Assembly (NCBI GenBank): GCA_030591795.1
Contig: JAUVAJ010000007.1
Coordinates: 1-15,097 of the forward strand
Source of the DNA: Desulfuromonadales bacterium
GTDB taxonomy: Bacteria > Desulfobacterota > Desulfuromonadia > Desulfuromonadales > UBA2294
Reading direction: 5' to 3'
DNA length: 15,097 nt
Below are positions 1-7,386 of the stretch, one piece after another. The notes beneath the pieces are model-generated. The model ran no database searches. It was not told the DNA's origin and worked only from the letters and a program-made list of their open reading frames with translations. Made by a program: the position numbers and the translations under genes. Position 1 is the first letter of the stretch; each line of letters opens with the position of its first letter.

Positions 1-3000
1 CGTCGTCGTTAGTCTCGCCTTTATAATTAGGGATACCACTAATTTCACCAGTATCCGGGCCATTACCGAAAACCAGATACCAATTACCGGCAGTGTTGGA
101 CCAGCCGTCGCCATCGCCAGAGTTATTACCAAAACGCAACGCGGTCGGGATTGCTTGAGTAAAGCCGAGATTATCGTAAGTTCGCTCCCAGAGTAGATCT
201 GGTTCACGCGGATTTGTGATATCCATGACTATGATGCTCGATTTGAATTCACGTGAAGTTGCATCAACCGATCCATCGCCATCAAAATCGCCAGCAACAG
301 TAGTATAACCACCACCGGTGTTCATACCGACTACCAGCACCGTGCCCCACCCGCCCGGGTGCGTACCAGTATCGCCATCGTCGGTGAAAATTCGGGCATC
401 AAAAATACGCGGCTGCAGATCCATATAGTAAACGTGAGAATAGTCATTCCGAGCGTACCATTTTAAATGCGGCAATAAATTTTGTGGCAGATAAGCCCAC
501 ACTTCCGCACCGATCGAATCAGTGGCCGGCGTGAGTGAACCGACCGACAAACCGGTCGGTTCCGCAAACTTTTTCAATGTTTGATCATACTGCCATGAAG
601 TAAATGCATGCAGCATACCGTCGTTTGCACCGACATAGACCATCGTCTCACGGTTTTTATATTTTGCATAATATGCAGCGTAGGACTCATCGCCATAGAT
701 AATATCGAAGCGATCCGGTGGCGCTGAAATCGAGACCGGGGTTGAGTTGATAATATCCCCCAATTTCCACACATATTCAGCAGAGGTTTCAACCCCATCA
801 ATGGTAGCAGTGAGTGAGCGTAACCGGCTACGCATACTCAAAACGGAAGAACCGGCAAACACACCAGAATTGAGATCCGTATTATTGCCACGAGTATATT
901 CGATCAGGTTTTGCGTTCTTACATCTTCGGTTTTTCCAAAACTTTCATCTGCCACCACACTATCGGTCAGAGCCAGGTAAGGCATAATGTCACTCTTGTT
1001 GGCTGTAGTGAATTCTGTGAACCCGGTCCCGTCAAGCGAAGTGTATATATTTCGATCAGCCGCGTCACTCAAGGCCAAGGTCGAACCGCCTTCCCAGACG
1101 GTCAGGATGTCAGCTAATTCCGCTGGATCAAAACTATCTACGCCAAGTGTCGGGTATGGAGTAGCGACACTAACAGGGTAGACTTCAACTTTGGTTGTGC
1201 CATTATCGATAAAGTAATTCAAAACACTGTCTGCCGTTACGTCAAGCGCGTGATTCTGGTTTGTATCCTCACGGATATAACCTAACGCATCGACCCATAA
1301 CGATTGCAGATAACCGGTCCACTTGACATCGCGCGACCCTTCAGAGACTGCAGGGCGATAATACGCCTGAACAATATTCCCTTCGCCCTGACCGGAGTTG
1401 GCCAGAACCGATACTGCCGTGCCTGAGGCGGCGTTGCGCAAAATAGAATCAAAAGCTTGCTGTATCGCTACTTCGATATCCCTGCCGTTGTCAGCATAAA
1501 AGAAGCCTTTCGGCAGGCACTTTTTGTTGTCTAGATCAGAAGCATCACTGCATGCATCAGAGTCTACCATCCACTCATCAGGTGAATCAGGGCCGGGAGT
1601 ATCATTTTTCTCGACAAAATTACCCCACTTGCCGGCCAGCCACATCTGATTGAGCGGCGGCGGTGGAACCGCATATTCGCCGGGTGAGCCACGAAAGGCG
1701 ATAGCCCAGGTGCGGACATTCTGGCTCTCTTCATGATCGCCGCGCAGATCTTGTGTAAGGGCGTCGTAGGCTAAAGCAGCCAAAGAAAAGGTACCTCTTG
1801 ATGTTGGTTCAGTCGGACAAACTCCACGGAGGTCAGAAAGGTTATTCAGGGTTTTATTTGAACACTCTACCGCATCGGTATTATCTTTATAATCACCGAA
1901 ATTCTGTACGGTACCCTTTATTCCTTCAATCTCACCGATATAATCGGTAATGGTTTTTAAATCAGGGTTGTATGACGAAGTTTCAGGCTGAAACGGAGTA
2001 TCCCGGTAAGAGTAAGCGGGGTCGGAAAAAGTAGCATAAGGCACTTCATCGTCATCAGCGCTGGGGTATTCATCATTAATAATCAGGATGTTGTTTTTCT
2101 GGCACCAATCGGTGATCGGGTCAACCCAATAATTATTGTTTTTGCAGCCTATAACATTAAAACCGTCATCGGCTTGAACACCGCCACCATTACAATACGA
2201 TAATTGTCCTGTTTTATATCCGCGGAAGAAACGAACCCCATCGTAAAACATCTCACCTAACGGATCCCAGCCTTTTGAGTGATACTTGTTAATAAAAGCG
2301 ATCATGCTGGCAGCACCCTCATTTAATGAGCCGTTGGTCTGACTGAAGTGCGATTCAAGGGTTTCCATCTGAGTACGCAAAACACCACCATTTGAGTTAC
2401 TGCTCTCCTGCATATAGGACATCAGAGCGAAACGCATCTTGTTGTAATACCGTTGCAACAACCCCTCTGGCTTCATAAACTTATTATCATCGTACGATGT
2501 ACACGACTCCAGGTTAGGCATGCTCTTGAGACAGACACCCAGCGACACCTCGATCCCGTCACCCGAAGTTCTTGACACCTCATCACTATTCAGAATATCC
2601 ATTCTGTCTTCATAATTATAAAAGTAATTCTGGTTGTCCGCATAGAGATTGGGGACCAGCCGGTCGAGGTCAGCACCAGCGTATTGCTTTTTCCAGTAGG
2701 TTTTTCCACCATCAGGTAGATATGCACGTATCAGGCGCGTGCCGCCATCGCTGGATGTATCGGCACTGCGTCGGCCGCCAGTCAACGCTTTGCGTAAAAA
2801 ATCAGCATGCGTCATCGTCACCCAATTGAGAAAATTGCCGCTCCAAGAGTCCGTGGTACCGATCGGCGTATAATGGTCGGAGCCTGTCGTACCAACCGGA
2901 TCAAAAGCACCACCGGCAGCACCGGAATAATACTTAAATGAATCAAAGTACCCCCAGTAATCCTTCGAATTATCGTAACCGGTCATTTCAGGGTAACCGG

Positions 3001-3184
3001 CATAAAAGCCGGTATAATCATTACTGATCATAACCAGCACGTTGGGCAATACCGTATCGGCAACAATGGGTGGGAACGAGGTATAATCAACCATTGTATT
3101 CAAGGCCGATGCAGGTGGCGTCAGACATAGAACAAACAACAAACACCCCAGGCCGGCAGAAATAAATCGATTTGAAATTCTCAT
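1..3184 (-). CDS. pilY1: PilY1-like type IV pilus tip adhesin/assembly protein, C-terminus beyond the window
   Basis: An open frame of 1061 codons starts at the ATG at 3184-3182 and runs off the left edge, so the C-terminus is missing. Residues 1-27 form a signal peptide (hydrophobic core, then PPASA before the likely cut at A27). Residues 115-140 (SGNFLNWVTMTHADFLRKAL and after) are a PilY1 family hallmark. From about residue 800 there is a Neisseria PilC-type beta-propeller (DIINSTPVSI, then VYVGANDGMLHAF). Residues 966-974 read DFDGDGSVD, an EF-hand-like loop placed like the calcium site that controls pilus extension and retraction in Pseudomonas PilY1. The N-terminal stretch after PNVLVM (47-52) reads ISNDYTG instead of the DxSxS metal site of von Willebrand A domains. 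The start overlaps the upstream stop by one base (TGATG), with GGAGG eight bases before it. Family membership is well supported; the exact role (adhesin, mechanosensor or assembly factor) is inferred. Confidence 0.93.
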   Translation of the reverse strand, partial: MRISNRFISAGLGCLLFVLCLTPPASALNTMVDYTSFPPIVADTVLPNVLVMISNDYTGFYAGYPEMTGYDNSKDYWGYFDSFKYYSGAAGGAFDPVGTTGSDHYTPIGTTDSWSGNFLNWVTMTHADFLRKALTGGRRSADTSSDGGTRLIRAYLPDGGKTYWKKQYAGADLDRLVPNLYADNQNYFYNYEDRMDILNSDEVSRTSGDGIEVSLGVCLKSMPNLESCTSYDDNKFMKPEGLLQRYYNKMRFALMSYMQESSNSNGGVLRTQMETLESHFSQTNGSLNEGAASMIAFINKYHSKGWDPLGEMFYDGVRFFRGYKTGQLSYCNGGGVQADDGFNVIGCKNNNYWVDPITDWCQKNNILIINDEYPSADDDEVPYATFSDPAYSYRDTPFQPETSSYNPDLKTITDYIGEIEGIKGTVQNFGDYKDNTDAVECSNKTLNNLSDLRGVCPTEPTSRGTFSLAALAYDALTQDLRGDHEESQNVRTWAIAFRGSPGEYAVPPPPLNQMWLAGKWGNFVEKNDTPGPDSPDEWMVDSDACSDASDLDNKKCLPKGFFYADNGRDIEVAIQQAFDSILRNAASGTAVSVLANSGQGEGNIVQAYYRPAVSEGSRDVKWTGYLQSLWVDALGYIREDTNQNHALDVTADSVLNYFIDNGTTKVEVYPVSVATPYPTLGVDSFDPAELADILTVWEGGSTLALSDAADRNIYTSLDGTGFTEFTTANKSDIMPYLALTDSVVADESFGKTEDVRTQNLIEYTRGNNTDLNSGVFAGSSVLSMRSRLRSLTATIDGVETSAEYVWKLGDIINSTPVSISAPPDRFDIIYGDESYAAYYAKYKNRETMVYVGANDGMLHAFTSWQYDQTLKKFAEPTGLSVGSLTPATDSIGAEVWAYLPQNLLPHLKWYARNDYSHVYYMDLQPRIFDARIFTDDGDTGTHPGGWGTVLVVGMNTGGGYTTVAGDFDGDGSVDATSREFKSSIIVMDITNPREPDLLWERTYDNLGFTQAIPTALRFGNNSGDGDGWSNTAGNWYLVFGNGPDTGEISGIPNYKGETNDD

Positions 3185-3558
3185 CAACTTGCCTCCAACA
3201 AGAGGATAACTTCAACCACCTCGGCATCGACTATAATCAGCTCGACAAACCCGGCCGGCCACAATCGCAGCGGATCAACATCCTGGCCTTCATAGGTGAA
3301 AATTATCTCTTCGCTGGCCAGATAAGACAGTTTACGCCATGTTTTATCCTCTTCGAGCTTCACAAAGCCATTAACGATGCCGTAATAATAACCAGTCTTT
3401 TTCATCGCCTGGCTATAAGAGCCGCCATTGTCAGCAAAATACTGCGAGCTGCTTCCGGTTCGTTTCTGACCTGACCAGGTCGGTGTAACCGTCAGGAGTA
3501 ATACTGCAAGGATCAGAGAGGCCAATCCAAAAAATTTAATATTAGTTGTGTTACTCAT
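3184..3558 (-). CDS. small secreted protein of unknown function inside the minor pilin operon
   Basis: This 124-residue protein is not one I can assign to a family. It has an N-terminal signal peptide (hydrophobic residues about 9-25, likely cut after the TWSG region) and no prepilin GFTLIE motif, so it is probably periplasmic or surface-exposed, not a pilin. The mature part has no cysteine and ends in alternating hydrophobic strands (VELIIVDAEVVEVILLLEA), suggesting a small beta-barrel. It starts at a TAATG junction with the pilX-like gene and has a strong ribosome site (AGGAGG seven bases upstream). It ends at a TGATG junction with pilY1. This coupling implies a role with PilX/PilY1. A PilY2-like accessory protein is possible, but that rests on position and strand pattern only. 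Confidence 0.8.
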   Translation of the reverse strand: MSNTTNIKFFGLASLILAVLLLTVTPTWSGQKRTGSSSQYFADNGGSYSQAMKKTGYYYGIVNGFVKLEEDKTWRKLSYLASEEIIFTYEGQDVDPLRLWPAGFVELIIVDAEVVEVILLLEAS

Positions 3559-4217
3559 TATAAACCTCCTGCTGCACCGAGAACTTTACGATAGCGTGCG
3601 GCTAATTGAGAGCTGGCATTGCGGGCCGAGTATGCATCGATGGCAATATCATAGGTCACTGCCGTACCGGCCGCAGAGCCTGAGCCAATACCTGATGCAC
3701 CACTGGCAAACTCGGCACCACCTCCGGCCATAGTTGTAACTGCGCGATCTTCTATACGACCAAACACATCACCGTTGCTGCCGGGCACTCGTAACATGAA
3801 ATCGTAGAGGTTATCCGTACGTAGCGGTGTATAACCCATAACCATGCTGTTAAAGGCACCAGCTGTGTTAGCAATTGTGTCAACATCAGTGTCACCAATT
3901 GCACTCGATGGAGAATAATCTGGATCGAGCGGATTTAAAATATTCACATAACTGAGATCAGTATAAACCGGGTCAGCACTTAACTCAATCGATTCACTGA
4001 TCAGCTTGCTGGAAGCATATACGCCACCGTCAGCCAGATTAAATGCAACCCTGCTCTGGCGGTCGTTAGCGGCAATCTGAACTTCAAAAGTGCTGTTGTC
4101 CAGAGCTCCGATACAAAGAGCCGTGAGTACAACCAATATCAGCATAGTGACGATCAATATAAAACCCTGTTCATCGGCCAGCTCAGATCGCTTGCTGTTG
4201 TTTATAGATATATTCAT
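3558..4217 (-). CDS. pilX: PilX-like minor pilin
   Basis: This is a minor pilin of the PilX N-terminal family, an inner-membrane subunit that joins the pilus priming complex. With the start at 4217 the leader is 18 residues, ending ...DEQG, followed by mature FILIVTMLILVVLTALCIGAL. The mature helix lacks the Glu5 of ordinary pilins, as PilX/GspK-type proteins often do. The helix continues into a polar segment (EVQIAANDRQSRVAFNLADGG) typical of the family. The C-terminal half has a Gly/Ser/Ala-rich stretch near residues 165-190 (GGGAEFASGASGIG). An in-frame ATG at 4232 would add five residues and overlap pilV by 11 bases. I prefer 4217 because GGAG sits nine bases before it and nothing similar precedes 4232. 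The stop overlaps the next start (TAATG). Confidence 0.85.
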   Translation of the reverse strand: MNISINNSKRSELADEQGFILIVTMLILVVLTALCIGALDNSTFEVQIAANDRQSRVAFNLADGGVYASSKLISESIELSADPVYTDLSYVNILNPLDPDYSPSSAIGDTDVDTIANTAGAFNSMVMGYTPLRTDNLYDFMLRVPGSNGDVFGRIEDRAVTTMAGGGAEFASGASGIGSGSAAGTAVTYDIAIDAYSARNASSQLAARYRKVLGAAGGL

Positions 4218-4221
4218 TCGT

Positions 4222-4665
4222 TCAGGCTCCATCAGATTTCACCATATCGATTGAAAAGTTCTGAAAAATACCTTTTTCATTCCAGCGTACGATTACCCGC
4301 ACCGTCTTGGTACCAGTGAACGGCTTATTTTCCTCAACATTCCAGAACAAGGTATAACGCGGGTTTGTAGCCACATCGGTGTGGTCCGCATTGTCAGCAG
4401 CAGCATCTGTTGGCGGAAAGACATCCAGGCCCGCAGCGCCGTTAGTATCAGTATCAGCCAGTTCAGCATCATTGAACGGAAGGGATGAAAGCTCCTCGAT
4501 CTTATTCTGAGCAGCAACAATCCCCTCGGTCATCCCCCGCGATTTGACATTAATCGCAGCTGAAAGTAATTGCATATTGATAATAGCCAGAATCCCGAAG
4601 GCAAAAATAGCCATCGAAACCAGCACTTCAATCAACGTAAATCCTTTTTCATTACGATTTAACAT
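4222..4665 (-). CDS. pilV: PilV-like minor pilin
   Basis: This is a 147-residue minor pilin with a textbook prepilin signal. The leader MLNRNEKG is cut before F9 by a PilD-type prepilin peptidase, and mature FTLIEVLVSMAIFAFGILAI has Glu5 (E13 of the precursor). The following QLLSAAINVKSRGMTEGIVAAQNKIEEL is characteristic of the PilV/GspI group. The globular part ends in strands with the RVIVRW pattern common in this family. It would sit in the pilus initiation complex with the PilW-, PilX- and FimT/U-like proteins encoded on either side. It starts five bases after the pilW-like stop. The ribosome site is weak (GGGG 11 bases upstream), so translation may rely on coupling. Confidence 0.88.
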   Translation of the reverse strand: MLNRNEKGFTLIEVLVSMAIFAFGILAIINMQLLSAAINVKSRGMTEGIVAAQNKIEELSSLPFNDAELADTDTNGAAGLDVFPPTDAAADNADHTDVATNPRYTLFWNVEENKPFTGTKTVRVIVRWNEKGIFQNFSIDMVKSDGA

Positions 4666-4670
4666 AGATT

Positions 4671-5426
4671 TTATAACCCCATATTCCGAAATCTGACAGT
4701 CGACGTGATCATCCGACGCCTGATGTTGTCACCATATGGATTTCCGCCATTAAATGCAGTCCCGGATACCGGGACATACACTTCATTATCAGTCCAGCGC
4801 GGATCCGGGTCGAGGGCCCTGGAAAGAATCGTTACATCAACGCTCCGGATATCCTCCATCGCCCCTGCAGCTGGGTCGGTAGTTTGCGTACCATCAGCCA
4901 TGGCATACAAAAATTCAATTTCCTCAACGAGGGCAAATGCTTCATGCTGATGGTTGGGATGAGTATGCCCAATAAGAATGGCACCACCTGCGACCACACT
5001 TCCGACCGCACCAACGTCACTATCAGAGCCGACAACGTAGCTGAGTGACCGACCATAAGTACCTGAGTCATAAAGACAAAACGCGATATGTTCGCCAACA
5101 CCATCGAGGGTGCCGCTATTATCAAGGTCGGCTGTAAAATAAATAAAATTGGATCGAGCATCAACGATAGTCGGGGTTAATGACTCGGCTTTATCATATC
5201 CGGCTTTTCTTAACTCTCGTGCCATAAAATCAATAGCAATCCGCTGATCCTGCTGGAGTTCAACCCGGTCTTCCTCAACTCGGATTGCACGTACATTAGC
5301 CAGGTGTACTGCGTATACAGCCGACATCATCATCCCGACAATTGCAAGCGTGACGAGCAGTTCAATCAACGTGAAACCACGCATGCCCTTGAATAACGAT
5401 TTGTCATCAGATTTAAAGGTAATCAT
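4671..5426 (-). CDS. pilW: PilW-like minor pilin
   Basis: This 251-residue protein has a prepilin leader of 17 residues (ending GMRG) and a mature helix FTLIELLVTLAIVGMMMSAVYAV with Glu5 at E22. The segment after it (EEDRVELQQDQRIAIDFMARELRKAGYD, about 51-78) is the signature of PilW/GspJ-type pilins. Residues 100-108 read DLDNSGTLD, an acidic loop resembling a calcium-binding EF-hand loop, though similar strings occur in PilW relatives without proof of binding. The start overlaps the fimT-like stop by four bases (ATGA), which indicates translational coupling. The expected role is as a core minor pilin that nucleates the pilus and connects to PilY1 at the tip. Confidence 0.88.
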   Translation of the reverse strand: MITFKSDDKSLFKGMRGFTLIELLVTLAIVGMMMSAVYAVHLANVRAIRVEEDRVELQQDQRIAIDFMARELRKAGYDKAESLTPTIVDARSNFIYFTADLDNSGTLDGVGEHIAFCLYDSGTYGRSLSYVVGSDSDVGAVGSVVAGGAILIGHTHPNHQHEAFALVEEIEFLYAMADGTQTTDPAAGAMEDIRSVDVTILSRALDPDPRWTDNEVYVPVSGTAFNGGNPYGDNIRRRMITSTVRFRNMGL

Positions 5427-5848
5427 TGGATACGCATCTTTCCGCGAATATTGATCACAAGGTTTTGCTCGGAGCCATTAGAAGCCTGCAAGTTAATTGT
5501 AGTCGCCGTACTGATCAATCCTCGCCGATCGAAAGAACCGACATAAGCAGAGCCTGTAACCCCAGTGGAATATACCCCGGAATAGATAACATCGGCGCCA
5601 ATAGACGACACATAAGTAGTCCCATCTAAAACTACAGCACAATCAGTATTTTGCTTAACTGCTTCCAAACGCGCTTTTTGAAAAAAGCCGTATAAGCGAC
5701 GCGCATCGGCATTGAGGTCAGCGCTCTGCTTCCAATCACGCAGACTCGGCGTTGCAATTGCCGCCATAATAGCGATTAGAGTGATAACAACAAGTAATTC
5801 AATCAGAGTAAATCCGGACTCTGATTTTTGCCGACATTTAATTGGCAT
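5423..5848 (-). CDS. fimT: FimT/FimU-like (GspH family) minor pilin, first gene of the operon
   Basis: This 141-residue prepilin has leader MPIKCRQKSESG, is cut before F13, and has mature FTLIELLVVITLIAIMAAIATPSL with Glu5 at E17. The next segment (NADARRLYGFFQKARLEAVKQNTDCAVVL) and the C-terminal pattern FDRRGLISTATTINL ... VINIRGKMRIQ are those of the GspH/FimT/FimU group. By position it is equivalent to fimU, the first gene of fimU-pilVWXY1 operons; fimT and fimU cannot be separated by eye. A purine-rich site (AGGGGG) lies about ten bases before the ATG. The putative -24/-12 promoter lies 61-77 bases upstream, so this is the gene directly served by it. Confidence 0.87.
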   Translation of the reverse strand: MPIKCRQKSESGFTLIELLVVITLIAIMAAIATPSLRDWKQSADLNADARRLYGFFQKARLEAVKQNTDCAVVLDGTTYVSSIGADVIYSGVYSTGVTGSAYVGSFDRRGLISTATTINLQASNGSEQNLVINIRGKMRIQ

Positions 5849-5880
5849 AATTTAAAACCCCCTACATCGAAGAATGCATG

Positions 5881-5917
5881 TTCTGCACAGACACATGGAA
5901 AAGAATTCTGCACAGAC
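5881..5917 (-). repeat. 12-bp direct repeat at the pilin operon promoter
   Basis: The 12-mer TTCTGCACAGAC (plus strand) occurs exactly at 5881-5892 and again at 5906-5917, 25 bases apart. The second copy contains the -12 GC of the putative sigma-54 promoter. The first falls just downstream of the predicted transcript start. Only the second copy has a GG at the right distance for a -24 element. Confidence 0.7.
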
Positions 5918-5925
5918 TGTACCAA
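5909..5925 (-). promoter_or_regulatory. candidate sigma-54 (-24/-12) promoter of the minor pilin operon
   Basis: On the minus strand this reads TTGGTACAGTCTGTGCA. The invariant GG (-24) and GC (-12) are separated by exactly ten bases, as sigma-54 requires, and most other consensus positions match (TTGGnAC and TGCA). Transcription would start near 5898, giving a leader of about 50 bases before the fimT-like ATG. The gene directly upstream encodes a sigma-54 activator, which supports the call. Confidence 0.65.
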
Positions 5926-5987
5926 GCAAATAGACGAAATTTAAGAAGATATATCAAGTGGTTATAATTACGAATTCACATACAGAC

Positions 5988-6021
5988 ATGGCAAAAAATG
6001 CCATTTACGCGCATTTTTTGC
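5988..6021 (-). promoter_or_regulatory. overlapping dyads: activator site and/or terminator of the regulator operon
   Basis: Two overlapping inverted repeats occur here. ATGGCA-N5-TGCCAT spans 5988-6004. A longer perfect 11-bp stem, GCAAAAAATGC at 5991-6001 and GCATTTTTTGC at 6011-6021, has a 9-base loop. The second begins seven bases after the response-regulator stop and could end that transcript, although its stem is A/T-rich. The first lies about 90-106 bases upstream of the predicted pilin-operon start, the usual distance for an enhancer-type site bound by a sigma-54 activator. Both uses are inferred. Confidence 0.5.
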
Positions 6022-6027
6022 ACACAA

Positions 6028-7386
6028 TCACCCCAACCCATACTCCTTGATCTTGTACTGCAACGCCCGAAGACTGATTTCGAGCAGCTTAGCGGCCTGC
6101 GTCCGGTTGCCGGCTGTAGACGTCAGTGCTTTGCGGATATATTCCTTTTCCAGCCTTTCACTCGCCTCTTTGAGCGATAGGCCATCATCACCGTCGCGCG
6201 CTCGACGCCGGAACTCCCACGGCATCTGCTTGACATCAATTTCATCTTCGCGGCAGAAAATAATGGTTTTTTCCATGAAGTTTTCCAGCTCGCGCACATT
6301 ACCGGGCCAGTGGTACTCCTGCAACGAGGTGATGGCTGCAGCGGTCATTCCGAGCGGACGACGACCGTCCCGGGCACAGATTTTGGCGATAAAGTGCTCG
6401 GCCAGTAGTGGGATATCTTCCGGGCGCTCGCGCAGGGCCGGCACATGCACCTCGACTACCGCGAGGCGAAAAAACAGGTCATCGCGAAATAGGCCTTCGT
6501 CAACCTGCACCTGCATATCACGTGCAGTGGCAGTGAGGATGCGAACATCAACATTGTGTGACTTTGACTCACCGACTCGCCGCACTTCACCCTCTTGCAG
6601 TACCCGCAACAACTTCGGCTGCATATCGAGCGGTAGCTCACCTATTTCATCAAGAAAAAGTGTGCCGCCGTCCGCTTCAGAAAACAGCCCCTGGCGGTTG
6701 CGATCGGCACCGGTAAACGCCCCCTTGACATGACCGAACAGTTCACTTTCGATCAGGTTTGGCGCAATTGCACTGCAGTTGACGGCGATAAAAGGACCAT
6801 CGCGTCGATCACCTTCTTTATACAGCGCCTGGGCAATCAGCTCTTTACCGGTCCCTGTTTCGCCGGTTATAAGTACCGGCGACCGCACACCGGCAGCCTT
6901 GCTGACCAGAGCGAGAACATCTGCCATCTTCGCACTCCGGTAGATCATTTTGCTGTCACCGCTTTGCCTGATCAGCTTGGTTTTCAATAAAGCATTCTCT
7001 CTGATCAGGCGCAGACGTTCATCGGCCTTGCGTACTGCAAGAACAACTTCATCCGGCTTGAACGGTTTGGCAATATAATCGTAGGCACCTTCTTTCATGC
7101 ATTCAAGCGCCATTTCGATTGATCCGTAGGCACTCATCATAATGAATGTAGCCTTCAATTTTCTGGCATTGACTTCACGCAAAAAACCAAGACCATCCAA
7201 CCCCGGCATACGGATGTCGCACAGGGCAACATCAACACCACCGTCGGCCAGGCGCGCCAGGCCACTCTCAGCATCAACCGCCTCGACCACCTGAAAGCCT
7301 TCCCGCTCCAGAACCAGTCGCAGCATGTGCCGCATGCCGGTTTCATCATCAATTACAAGTATCGTTCTCTCTTTGTGCATATTCAC
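6028..7386 (-). CDS. sigma-54-dependent response regulator (NtrC/PilR type)
   Basis: This regulator activates sigma-54 RNA polymerase when phosphorylated. Counting from the GTG at 7386, the receiver domain (about 8-120) has acidic D13/D14, phospho-acceptor D57 (ALCDIRMPG), S85 and K107. The AAA+ domain has Walker A GETGTGKE (175-182), the sigma-54-contacting GAFTGA loop (222-227), Walker B GGTLFLDE (240-247) and the arginine-finger region RDDLFFRL. A Fis-type helix-turn-helix closes the protein (about 405-450, [20 protein letters not shown]). All key residues are intact and the length (about 450) is standard. The GTG overlaps the kinase stop by four bases; the ATG at 7380 (MHKERTIL) is an alternative start. 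Position next to the pilin operon suggests a PilR-like role, but AtoC/ZraR-type regulators share this architecture. Confidence 0.95.
   Translation of the reverse strand: MNMHKERTILVIDDETGMRHMLRLVLEREGFQVVEAVDAESGLARLADGGVDVALCDIRMPGLDGLGFLREVNARKLKATFIMMSAYGSIEMALECMKEGAYDYIAKPFKPDEVVLAVRKADERLRLIRENALLKTKLIRQSGDSKMIYRSAKMADVLALVSKAAGVRSPVLITGETGTGKELIAQALYKEGDRRDGPFIAVNCSAIAPNLIESELFGHVKGAFTGADRNRQGLFSEADGGTLFLDEIGELPLDMQPKLLRVLQEGEVRRVGESKSHNVDVRILTATARDMQVQVDEGLFRDDLFFRLAVVEVHVPALRERPEDIPLLAEHFIAKICARDGRRPLGMTAAAITSLQEYHWPGNVRELENFMEKTIIFCREDEIDVKQMPWEFRRRARDGDDGLSLKEASERLEKEYIRKALTSTAGNRTQAAKLLEISLRALQYKIKEYGLG

Noticed and set aside
4218..4232. Upstream ATG for the pilX-like gene (five extra residues)
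   Set aside because: It has no ribosome site and an 11-base overlap with pilV, while GGAG is correctly placed for 4217. It remains possible.
5098..5130. EF-hand-like loop DLDNSGTLD in the PilW-like protein as a calcium site
   Set aside because: Similar acidic strings are common in PilW relatives without evidence of binding, so it is noted only in the gene entry.
6047..6733. 228-codon open frame on the plus strand opposite the response regulator
   Set aside because: It is the shadow of a strongly supported gene; the translation is Ser/Arg-rich with no domain pattern and no ribosome site.
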